6,008 nt of DNA from Candidatus Poribacteria bacterium. Its GTDB lineage: Bacteria > Poribacteria > WGA-4E > WGA-3G. Where the stretch lies: the NCBI GenBank assembly GCA_028818995.1, contig JAPPMR010000916.1:1-6008 (forward strand). The letters run 5' to 3'. This document shows positions 1-5,803 of this stretch, piece by piece; the stretch's first letter is position 1; the number at the start of each line of letters is the position of its first letter. Below the pieces are notes generated by a model. The model did not search any database. It saw only the letters and a program-made list of their open reading frames with translations, and was not told the DNA's origin. A program made the translations under genes and the position numbers.

Positions 1-738
1 GTATTACGTAGGCAAGTATTACAAGCCTTTCAAATTGAGACGCACACTCAATTCATAATACTCCGCATTTTTCATCTCACCCTGCTCACAATCGGTATCC
101 TCATCAGTCTCAAAAGCCTTGGGATGAATTTCACAAGTTTAGCGATAATTTTCGGTGGATTGAGTATCGGTATCGGCTTTGGTTTGCAGAATTTAGTATC
201 GAACCTGATATCCGGGTTGATACTAATTTTTGAACGTCCTATTAAAATTGGGGATTTAGTAGAAATTATGGACGTTGACATATTTGGTAGGGTAAGTAGT
301 ATCAATCTCCGTTCAACAGTTATTATGGCAGTTGATGAGAAGGAAATTATTGTTCCGAATTCACAATTAATTACGGAACCAGTTCACAATCTTACACATT
401 ACAACAATCGCTTTCGGGTTCGCGTGCAGGTAAGTGTGTCGTTTAATTCAGACGTAGAAGTTGTTAAGAACACTTTAATTGAGGTGGCGCATGCACACCC
501 TCAAGTGATTAAAGAACCAACCCCTGAAATGGATAATGTTACTGCGCCGTTTGTACGATTTACAAATTTCGGCGAGTCGTCCTTAGATTTTGAATTATTA
601 GCGTGGATTCCAGATTCGTTTGAGCGTTTTGATGTTGCAAGCGATCTTCATTTTATGATTTGGGAAAAGTTTAAAGAATGCAACATCACAATCCCCTTCC
701 CGCAACGTGATGTGCATCTTAACTCAGAAGAACGATAG
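1..738 (+). CDS. Mechanosensitive ion channel, MscS family (5' end outside window)
   Basis: The frame is open from base 1 to the TAG at 736-738, giving 245 visible residues; the N-terminus is cut by the window edge. Visible residues about 18-42 are a hydrophobic helix. About 44-80 form the Gly/Ala/Ser-rich pore helix typical of MscS TM3 (GGLSIGIGFGLQN, then LISGLILIFERP). The conserved start of the beta domain (IKIGDLVEI), the segment GRVSSINLRST and the motif IIVPNSQLI follow, then the C-terminal alpha/beta domain. MscS proteins are inner-membrane heptamers that open under membrane tension and release solutes on osmotic downshock. The missing N-terminus could be short (MscS-like) or carry extra membrane helices. 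The gene converges on phoU with a 21-base gap and is not part of the minus-strand operon. Family assignment is firm; the subfamily cannot be decided. Confidence 0.93.
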   Translation, partial: VLRRQVLQAFQIETHTQFIILRIFHLTLLTIGILISLKSLGMNFTSLAIIFGGLSIGIGFGLQNLVSNLISGLILIFERPIKIGDLVEIMDVDIFGRVSSINLRSTVIMAVDEKEIIVPNSQLITEPVHNLTHYNNRFRVRVQVSVSFNSDVEVVKNTLIEVAHAHPQVIKEPTPEMDNVTAPFVRFTNFGESSLDFELLAWIPDSFERFDVASDLHFMIWEKFKECNITIPFPQRDVHLNSEER

Positions 739-759
739 GTAGAAATTGATGAGCAACGG

Positions 760-1443
760 TTACTGCGATTCTAAGGAGGTATTTATCGTGATGTCCGAAT
801 GTCGAATGACCTCTCCTTTTACGAGATAATACACCTCCTCGCCTATATTCGCCGCCAAGTCTCCAACCCGTTCCAAATGCCGAAAAAGCAGTAGAAAACT
901 GATACCAGATTGAATAAGTTGCGGTTGTTCGGCTAAAATGGCACAAAGTTCACCGACCATCTGTTCATAGAAATCATTAACTTGATTGTCGCGTTTTCGG
1001 AGTTCTTTTGCAAGTTCCGCGTTCCTATGGACAAGCGCATCAAGTGCGTCTTTGACCATCTCTTGAATTATACGGGTGACAGAGGGAAGATCGACAAACG
1101 GCTGCATCGGTGGGTATGCCAAAAGTTCAATGCTACGCCTGGCAATAGAAACACATTTGTCGGCTAATCTTTCAATATTCCGATTAACCTTCATTGCCAT
1201 AGTCAAGTAACGTAATTCAAAAGCGACAGGTTGGTGCCGGGCAATAAGTTGGATACATCTTGCCTCAATTTCATTTTCAAGTTTGTCAACAGTATCGTCA
1301 ACTGCGATTACACGTTGTGCCAAATCCTCATCACGGTTTAGGACTGATTGAACAGCATCGTGCAACATGTTTTCTGCAATCCCGCCCATTTTAAGGAGTT
1401 GGTGCTGAAGTGCTTTGAGTTCTGATTCAAGATAATGTTGCAT
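760..1443 (-). CDS. phoU: PhoU, phosphate signalling regulator
   Basis: A complete 227-residue protein, the usual PhoU length. It has the expected two repeated three-helix bundles, each with an ExxxD metal-binding motif: E91-D95 in NIERLADK and E191-D195 in HLERVGDLAANIGEE. Family signatures VDKLENEIE, LIARHQPVAFELRYL and VYYLVKGEVIRH are all present. PhoU is a cytoplasmic/peripheral protein that links the Pst transporter to the PhoR-PhoB two-component system and restrains phosphate uptake. It is commonly the last gene of a pst operon, as here. The ATG at 1443 has a strong Shine-Dalgarno (GAGGTGA, 1447-1453), and the gene starts 21 bases after the ABC1 stop. The first repeat has Ala where the second has Gly in the ERxGD-type motif (ERLAD against ERVGD), a mild divergence. 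Function is assigned from family; nothing here shows which ATPase it contacts. Confidence 0.97.
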   Translation of the reverse strand: MQHYLESELKALQHQLLKMGGIAENMLHDAVQSVLNRDEDLAQRVIAVDDTVDKLENEIEARCIQLIARHQPVAFELRYLTMAMKVNRNIERLADKCVSIARRSIELLAYPPMQPFVDLPSVTRIIQEMVKDALDALVHRNAELAKELRKRDNQVNDFYEQMVGELCAILAEQPQLIQSGISFLLLFRHLERVGDLAANIGEEVYYLVKGEVIRHSDITINTSLESQ

Positions 1444-1446
1444 GAT

Positions 1447-1453
1447 TCACCTC
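1447..1453 (-). promoter_or_regulatory. Ribosome binding site of phoU
   Basis: On the minus strand GAGGTGA lies three bases before the ATG at 1443. It is the best 16S-complementary site among the operon's ATG-start genes. It supports this start and suggests phoU is translated efficiently on its own. Confidence 0.7.
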
Positions 1454-1464
1454 GCAAGTTTAGA

Positions 1465-2235
1465 TTAACCTAACCTGCCAGTTACGTAGTTTTCTGTTCG
1501 TTTGTTTTTCGGGTTTGTAAAAATTTGTTCAGTTTGTTGAAACTCCACTAATTCGCCATCATATAGGAATCCGGCGACATCGGACACTCGGGCAGCTTGT
1601 CGTCTTTTGTTGGTAACAAAAATTAAGGTGTAACGGTTTTTGAGACTCTGAACAATCGCTTCAAGTTTCGGTGTCTCAGCTGCATCCAGCTGCTCACACG
1701 GTTCGTCAAATATCAGAATTTCTGGAGCACCTGCCAACGCGCGTGCAATGCAGAGTCGTTGTTGTTGACCATTAGACAAAATATCAGGTGATGCATGAAG
1801 GTCCTTATATACTTCTTTCCAGAGTTGTGCCTTTCTGAGGCTTTCTTCGACGGTGGTATCAAGTTGAGCGGACTGTTTTACGCCACGGAGGCGCGCACTA
1901 TATGCCACATTTTCGTAGATGGATTTGCGGAAAGGAATAGGTTTTTGGAAAACCATACCTATCTGCCGAGAAATTTTAGACGCTTTCAACTTTGGCGTAT
2001 AAAGTTCATCTCCCTTATAGAGTATCTGCCCTGTCAGTTTGAAATTCAATGTCAAATCATTCAATCGGTTAAAGCAACGCACTAAAGTGGTTTTGCCACT
2101 ATTTGATGGACCAATGAAAGCTGTTACCTGCTTCGGTAACACATCAAAAGTCAGGTTCTTAAGTATCTGATCTTTGCCGTACCACACATTCAAATTGTGT
2201 ACTTGCAAGATAGGATCTGTCTTTCGTGATTGCAT
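1465..2235 (-). CDS. PstB-like ABC ATPase 'ABC1' with H-loop His replaced by Asn
   Basis: 256 residues, normal PstB length, and PstB-like throughout: aromatic A-loop VWYG, Walker A GPSNSGKTT (42-50), RCFNRLND, Q-loop GMVFQKP (Gln97), signature LSNGQ followed by QQRLCIARAL (153-165), Walker B ILIFDE with catalytic Glu178, and the PstB-type end NYVTGRLG. The switch histidine is gone: the usual VTHNMQQAARVSD reads VTNKRRQAARVSD here, with Asn209 (codon AAC) at the His position. The signature has Asn for the first Gly, and the D-loop is EQLDA rather than SALDP. PstB is the cytoplasmic ATPase that powers the phosphate permease. The frame is clean and otherwise conserved, so this looks like specialisation rather than decay. 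The ATG at 2235 lies 47 bases after the permease stop, with only a weak AGGA upstream. It follows the short permease and precedes phoU. Which permease it serves is not shown. Confidence 0.93.
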   Translation of the reverse strand: MQSRKTDPILQVHNLNVWYGKDQILKNLTFDVLPKQVTAFIGPSNSGKTTLVRCFNRLNDLTLNFKLTGQILYKGDELYTPKLKASKISRQIGMVFQKPIPFRKSIYENVAYSARLRGVKQSAQLDTTVEESLRKAQLWKEVYKDLHASPDILSNGQQQRLCIARALAGAPEILIFDEPCEQLDAAETPKLEAIVQSLKNRYTLIFVTNKRRQAARVSDVAGFLYDGELVEFQQTEQIFTNPKNKRTENYVTGRLG

Positions 2236-2282
2236 GCTTTCGTTGAATCCTAATGTAAAACTACCTGCAAAGCCTGAGAATT

Positions 2283-3014
2283 TTAGGTCAAATTTGCTTT
2301 CTTTTCAAGAAAACTTGAAATAACACTGGATAGCAGTGCCGACGATAGAAGCACAATTACACTACTCGGAACATTAAAAGTTTCTGATGATTGCAGTGTA
2401 TGTTCTTTCCAAATATATACTACGATGATAAGTGCAGCAATTGCCAACGCACGTGAAATCGCAGTCCAAATTCCAGCTACAATTGTAGAAAAAGCATTCG
2501 GAAAAACATGGTCAACTACCACTCGCCATCTGTTTGCTCCTAATGCAAAAGCCGCTTCACGAACAGATATATCAACGCCTCTAATAGCCTTTTGCGTTGA
2601 CTGAACGGTAATTGGCATTACAAGTAAAACAGTAGTGAACACATGTGTGAGAAACGAACCTTTTTCTGACTGTAAAACAAAGAAGTAGAGACCCAATAAT
2701 CCATATAATAGCGAGGGGATAGATGCCAATATAGTAATTTGCTGCGCTATAATTCCGTATATCCAGCTTGTTTCTGCCAACCATTCTTCTAAGTAGAAGG
2801 CAATTGCAATACTGAAGAATATCGATCCCAATAAAATAGGCACCATCCGATAGAGATTTTCTTGTAGAACAGAATATGAGTCTGCAGCAGTCTCATCAAA
2901 TGTTAAACCACTTTCTACAAATGGTGTCTCTTTACTGAAACTCCAAAAAAGTATGAATGCAACAGCCAAAGTAATTAGGGCGATGCTTTGATAAATTAGT
3001 ACTGACCTCTTCAT
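2283..3014 (-). CDS. Short PstA-like phosphate ABC permease subunit
   Basis: 243 residues with six predicted membrane helices at about 5-26, 57-77, 85-115, 121-138, 175-202 and 217-237. PstA/PstC signatures are clear: SIPSLLYGLLGL (98-109, usual form GIPSxxYGLFGL), VMPITVQSTQKAIRGV, and the EAA loop VREAAFALGANRW (151-163) with a later Phe-Pro, which docks to the ATPase. It resembles PstA more than PstC (the MPI...ST..A.R.V pattern) but is shorter than the usual 280-300 residues. The normally conserved GRAxGETAPL helix reads SRALAIAALI (188-197), without the acidic residue. The ATG at 3014 is the first usable start: the frame upstream has no ATG, GTG or TTG back to a stop about 80 bases away. 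The Shine-Dalgarno is weak. The 102 bases between ABC2 and this gene show no convincing terminator or promoter. It may pair with PstC, with the upstream PstA, or with itself. Confidence 0.88.
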   Translation of the reverse strand: MKRSVLIYQSIALITLAVAFILFWSFSKETPFVESGLTFDETAADSYSVLQENLYRMVPILLGSIFFSIAIAFYLEEWLAETSWIYGIIAQQITILASIPSLLYGLLGLYFFVLQSEKGSFLTHVFTTVLLVMPITVQSTQKAIRGVDISVREAAFALGANRWRVVVDHVFPNAFSTIVAGIWTAISRALAIAALIIVVYIWKEHTLQSSETFNVPSSVIVLLSSALLSSVISSFLEKKANLT

Positions 3015-3116
3015 GATATTAGCATTCCGCTGAAAACTGAAATGCCTCTCTCCGAACAGGCGTTTATTAAAATCCTCTGAACCTACAAAACTTTAGAAAC
3101 ACTCATACATTCTAAC

Positions 3117-3890
3117 CTAACCGTATCGCATCTGCACATAATCAGCTGTTTTTGGATGTTCAGGGGTTTCAAACAGTGCTTGTGTTTCTCTGTGTTCAAT
3201 AAGTTCCCCGAGGAACATGTAAATACATTCACTGCTGACTCTGCGTGCTTGTGCCATATTATGCGTAACAATCAAAAAAGTGTAAGTTCCTGTGAGAACT
3301 GACATCAATTCTTCAACAGCGAGAGTGCCTTTTGCATCAAGTGCGGAGCACGGTTCATCCATTAAGATGATTTGCGGTTTGAGTGGCAACAAGCGCGCGA
3401 TACAGAGTTTCTGTTGCTGTTCCAGTTGTAATGATGTTGCTCGTGTTTTAAGTTTATCCTTTAAATCATCCCACAAAAAAACAGAGGTAAGCGCTTCTTC
3501 TACTATCTCGTCAGATTGCGAACGTGTCAAACTTCCAAATGGAGAATGAATGCGCAAACCGAAAAGGATATTATCATAAACTGAAATCGGTAATGGATTT
3601 GGACGTTGGAATACCATCCCCACTGTTTTTCGCAATTCTAATAGAGAGACATCTGGATCGTAGATATTTTTCCCTAAAATCTTAATTTCTCCTTTTGTTG
3701 TAACGTTACCGTATCGTTCATTTACTCGGTTAAAACAACGGAGCAGTGTCGTCTTTCCACATCCAGACGGACCGATAAGTGATGTGATTTTGCCAGCAGG
3801 GATATTCACACTCACATCAATAAGTGCTTGAAAATCACCGTACCAAAGACTAAGATTCTGTGTTTCAATGCTGTGGTTATTTGTTTCCAA
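3117..3890 (-). CDS. PstB-like ABC ATPase 'ABC2' with degenerate signature motif
   Basis: 257 residues, PstB family. The nucleotide-binding half is canonical: A-loop LWYGDFQAL, Walker A GPSGCGKTT (40-48), RCFNRVNERY, Q-loop GMVFQRPNPLP (Gln95), Walker B ILMDEPCSALD with catalytic Glu179, and switch His210 in VTHNMAQARRVS. The ABC signature is not: in the place of LSGGQQQRLCIAR the protein reads LQLEQQQKLCIAR (154-166), so both the Ser and the two Gly that contact ATP in the partner subunit are replaced. Codons confirm this (TTA CAA CTG GAA CAG). A homodimer of this protein would have two defective composite sites, whereas pairing with ABC1 or ABC3 would make one good site. It starts at TTG (3888-3890), supported by a strong Shine-Dalgarno, 21 bases after the ABC3 stop; no ATG occurs before the Walker A. 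The end (YVQMRYG) is a variant of the PstB terminus. Confidence 0.93.
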   Translation of the reverse strand: METNNHSIETQNLSLWYGDFQALIDVSVNIPAGKITSLIGPSGCGKTTLLRCFNRVNERYGNVTTKGEIKILGKNIYDPDVSLLELRKTVGMVFQRPNPLPISVYDNILFGLRIHSPFGSLTRSQSDEIVEEALTSVFLWDDLKDKLKTRATSLQLEQQQKLCIARLLPLKPQIILMDEPCSALDAKGTLAVEELMSVLTGTYTFLIVTHNMAQARRVSSECIYMFLGELIEHRETQALFETPEHPKTADYVQMRYG

Positions 3891-3898
3891 GTGAGATA

Positions 3899-3906
3899 CT
3901 CCTCTC
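3899..3906 (-). promoter_or_regulatory. Ribosome binding site deciding the TTG start of ABC2
   Basis: Minus-strand GAGAGGAG ends eight bases before the TTG at 3890. No ATG or GTG start exists nearby in frame, so this site fixes the unusual start codon. Confidence 0.75.
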
Positions 3907-3911
3907 TGCTG

Positions 3912-4667
3912 CTATCCGAAGTTCCCATTTACATAGTCATAGGTGGATTGACTGGAAGGATTGTCGGAAAAAATTACATCTGTCTCATCTATTTCAACCA
4001 AGTCTCCATTTAGCATAAATGCGGTGCGGTTTGCTAACCGTTTTGCCTGCTGAACCAAATTTGTGACGAGTAAAATTGTCATCTCATTTTTTAGTGTTTT
4101 GAGGACATCTTCAATACGCATCGTAGTTATTGGATCAACTGCGATAGAAAATTCATCAAGACACAAAATTTCCGGTTGATGAGAAAGTGCCCTCGCGATT
4201 GTCAATCGCTGCTGTTGTCCGCCTGAAAGTTTCGTGCCAAGACTATCCAATCTATCCTTCACTTCATCCCATAGTGCTGCTTGTTGAAGACACCGCTCAA
4301 CAATTTCGTCTAACTTTGCTTTATTACGAAGTCCTGCTGTTCTCGGAGCAAAGGCAACATTGTCGTAGATAGACAATGGCAAGCCTACTGGCAACGGTAA
4401 CACCATTCCGATTCGTCTACGTAAGCCATGCACATCACCAATCGAATTGATGTCAACACCATCAAGCTTCACTAAACCTTCAAGAGTTGTATCTTGGGTA
4501 AATTCCAACGTTCGATTGATAACTTTTAACAAAGTTGTTTTTCCTGATTGTGCTGGACCGATGATGCCAAGAATTTCGTTTTCGTGGACATCGAAGGAAA
4601 TTCCGTTTAGTGCTTGTATATCACCATAACGAACCTTTAAATTAGAAATCTCAATCTTGTTTTGCAA
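3912..4667 (-). CDS. PstB-like ABC ATPase 'ABC3' lacking Q-loop Gln and H-loop His
   Basis: 251 residues, PstB family by A-loop VRYGDIQAL, the block ALWDEVKDRL before the signature, and the end YVNGNFG. Walker A is GPAQSGKTT (37-45), the signature is the perfect LSGGQQQRLTIARAL (147-161), and Walker B ILCLDE retains Glu172 but is followed by Phe instead of Pro. Two catalytic switch positions are changed. The Q-loop GMVFQ(K/R)PNPFP reads GMVLPLPVGLP with Pro91 for Gln, and the H-loop reads VTNLVQQAKR with Asn203 (codon AAT) for His. The D-loop is IAVDP. It therefore probably binds ATP poorly or non-productively at its own Walker site while offering an intact signature to a partner. The TTG start (4665-4667) has GAGGA four bases upstream and lies 15 bases after the small channel gene's stop. 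It is followed at 21 bases by ABC2, its most likely partner (inference). Confidence 0.92.
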   Translation of the reverse strand: MQNKIEISNLKVRYGDIQALNGISFDVHENEILGIIGPAQSGKTTLLKVINRTLEFTQDTTLEGLVKLDGVDINSIGDVHGLRRRIGMVLPLPVGLPLSIYDNVAFAPRTAGLRNKAKLDEIVERCLQQAALWDEVKDRLDSLGTKLSGGQQQRLTIARALSHQPEILCLDEFSIAVDPITTMRIEDVLKTLKNEMTILLVTNLVQQAKRLANRTAFMLNGDLVEIDETDVIFSDNPSSQSTYDYVNGNFG

Positions 4668-4671
4668 TGTT

Positions 4672-4676
4672 TCCTC
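4672..4676 (-). promoter_or_regulatory. Ribosome binding site deciding the TTG start of ABC3
   Basis: Minus-strand GAGGA, then AACA, then TTG at 4667. It supports a second TTG-initiated ATPase gene in the same operon. Confidence 0.65.
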
Positions 4677-4682
4677 GCTTCT

Positions 4683-5024
4683 CTATCTATTCAGAATTCT
4701 TACACGTGTTTTTCTCAAAAAAGTGCCTAATTTTAATGTGCCGAAAATTATCCCAATAAAGCATGCCACACCAATTAAGGAGCCAATTACATCGGTAAAT
4801 ATGATGATAAGTTTTCCACCGAATGTCAAAGGAGTCAAATCTGAATAACCGATTGTTGTTAATGTAAGAAAAATAAACCACATTGCGTCACCAATTGAAC
4901 TGAACGCATCTGGTTGCACATCTCTTTCAAAGTAGTAGAGACCACAAGCAAAAAAGAAAACCAGGACCAATAACATTATAGCTGCCGCCAAAATTTTTCG
5001 GATGATCCCAATTTTATTTTTCAT
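4683..5024 (-). CDS. Small two-helix K+-channel-like pore protein with GYS filter
   Basis: 113 residues from the ATG at 5022-5024, which overlaps the end of the larger channel gene by 11 bases (translational coupling likely). It has helix 1 at about 11-31, a pore helix and selectivity-filter segment LTLTTIGYSDLTP (53-65), helix 2 at about 72-98, and a basic tail LRKTRVRILNR. It is clearly paralogous to the S5-pore-S6 part of the neighbouring channel: both share ACG, FE(K/R)D, QP(E/D)AF, TTIGY and GGK, with 27 identities over the 48 positions from Phe26 to Leu72. It has no voltage sensor. The filter has Ser at the second Gly of GYG, which normally lines the K+ path, so selectivity or conductance may be altered. 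An upstream in-frame TTG at 5061-5063 would add only a Lys/Arg-rich leader read from the neighbour's acidic tail, so I prefer the ATG. It may form its own channel or join the larger one as a modifier. Confidence 0.85.
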   Translation of the reverse strand: MKNKIGIIRKILAAAIMLLVLVFFFACGLYYFERDVQPDAFSSIGDAMWFIFLTLTTIGYSDLTPLTFGGKLIIIFTDVIGSLIGVACFIGIIFGTLKLGTFLRKTRVRILNR

Positions 5025-5763
5025 CTTCTTTCTCTTCAGTTTCTTCTTGTAGTTCTTCCTCAACCCTTGCTTCAGTCAAGACAGAGGCTAACAATCCAGA
5101 AGGAATTGCGATAAGTCCAACACCAACTAAAGCGACCAAGGCAGTGAAAATTTTACCGCCAGGAGTTACAGGATATACATCGCCATATCCAATTGTAGTT
5201 AGTGATACGATTGCCCACCACATCGAATCAAGGATAGAACCAAATGCCTCAGGTTGTGCATCTTTTTCAAAGAACCAAATACCACAGGCAGATAAATAAA
5301 CTAACAATGAGGATAGAATTACAAGCGCCAGAAGTTCCCTTTTGACTCCACCTAATGCGTCAATCATTCTATCCACTGCCAAGATGAATCGGGTGGCTTT
5401 AAATATTCTGAAAACACGTAAGAATCTGAGAACACGTAGCACACGAAACCCAGGAATCAACACGAGAGCCGGTAAAATTGCAAGTAGATCAACGATCCCA
5501 AAGAAACTAAATATGAACTCTTTTTTGACCGGTGCGGTGTAGATACGTAATATGTATTCTGCGGTAAACAGTACAAGAAAAGTCCAATCTACAATCTCAA
5601 AATGGATTTTATACTTATCAAAGGCTGATTCTGTTTCAAGCACAAAGACAACTGCTGAGGCAAGAATCAGAAATTGAATTATTCCGCTAAAGACAGCACC
5701 TTCGACGATTTCCCCTAATTTTTTCTGTAAGTTAGATTGTCCTCCGTAATCATCATTCAACAT
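5014..5763 (-). CDS. Voltage-gated-type potassium channel, six-helix (Kv-like)
   Basis: 249 residues with complete Kv-type architecture: S1 about 22-43, S2 57-77 (Glu69), S3 83-103 (Asp92), and S4 with basic residues at every third position (R107, R110, R113, R116, R119, K122, R125). S5 is 143-166, the pore filter is TTIGYGDVYP (189-198), S6 is 204-229 with an IPSG bend, and a strongly acidic tail follows (EEELQEETEEKEDEK). It lacks a cytoplasmic RCK/TrkA domain. Such proteins are tetrameric K+ channels of the inner membrane; the intact filter and S4 charges predict a K+-selective, voltage-sensing channel. The ATG at 5763 has AGGA eight bases upstream, inside an inverted repeat. The gene lies 100 bases downstream of pstA and directly upstream of its own truncated paralogue, an uncommon place for a K+ channel. 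Identity as a K+ channel is firm; its role with phosphate transport is inferred. Confidence 0.95.
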   Translation of the reverse strand: MLNDDYGGQSNLQKKLGEIVEGAVFSGIIQFLILASAVVFVLETESAFDKYKIHFEIVDWTFLVLFTAEYILRIYTAPVKKEFIFSFFGIVDLLAILPALVLIPGFRVLRVLRFLRVFRIFKATRFILAVDRMIDALGGVKRELLALVILSSLLVYLSACGIWFFEKDAQPEAFGSILDSMWWAIVSLTTIGYGDVYPVTPGGKIFTALVALVGVGLIAIPSGLLASVLTEARVEEELQEETEEKEDEK

Positions 5764-5766
5764 GGG

Positions 5767-5803
5767 TAAAATCCTATTTTACGCCTTTTTGGCGGGATAG
5801 CAA
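5767..5803 (-). promoter_or_regulatory. Inverted repeats and possible promoter before the K+ channel gene
   Basis: On the minus strand a small hairpin CGCC-AAAAA-GGCG (5782-5794) is followed directly by a perfect palindrome TAAAAT-AGG-ATTTTA (5767-5781), whose AGG loop is part of the channel's Shine-Dalgarno. The same bases also read as a promoter: TTGCTA (5798-5803), a 16-base spacer, then TAAAAT (5776-5781). A start from that promoter would leave a leader of only a few bases. It could be an operator, an RNA fold limiting translation, or a weak internal promoter. The stems are short and AT-rich, so chance is possible. Confidence 0.3.

Noticed and set aside
739..759. A transcription terminator between the convergent mscS and phoU genes.
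   Set aside because: No GC-rich inverted repeat or T-run is visible in the gap or just inside either gene end.
772..829. A perfect Shine-Dalgarno-like AAGGAGGT on the plus strand followed by GTG-ATG and a 12-codon frame.
   Set aside because: It lies antisense inside the phoU 3' end, encodes only a dozen residues with no recognisable property, and the AAGGAGGT arises from the sense codons for Asn-Thr-Ser-Leu. Chance is the simplest explanation.
1795..2085. Plus-strand open frame of 96 codons opposite ABC1, and similar plus-strand frames opposite the other genes.
   Set aside because: They are antisense to strongly conserved protein-coding genes, show no family motifs and lack supporting ribosome sites.
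1465..4667. The idea that one or more of the PstB copies is a pseudogene.
   Set aside because: All three have clean full-length frames, normal length, family-typical C-termini and conserved Walker motifs. The changes are limited to specific catalytic positions and complement one another.
5014..5030. A +1 frameshift at the A-rich overlap that would fuse the two channels into one polypeptide.
   Set aside because: The frames would join after a one-base skip at AAA TAA, but there is no recognised +1 shift signal, and the ATG start gives a complete small channel without it.
4683..5063. A longer 126-residue version of the small channel starting at TTG 5061-5063.
   Set aside because: The added residues are a Lys/Arg-rich reading of the GAA-rich end of the larger channel in another frame. 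The ATG at 5024 overlaps the upstream stop in the manner of coupled genes.
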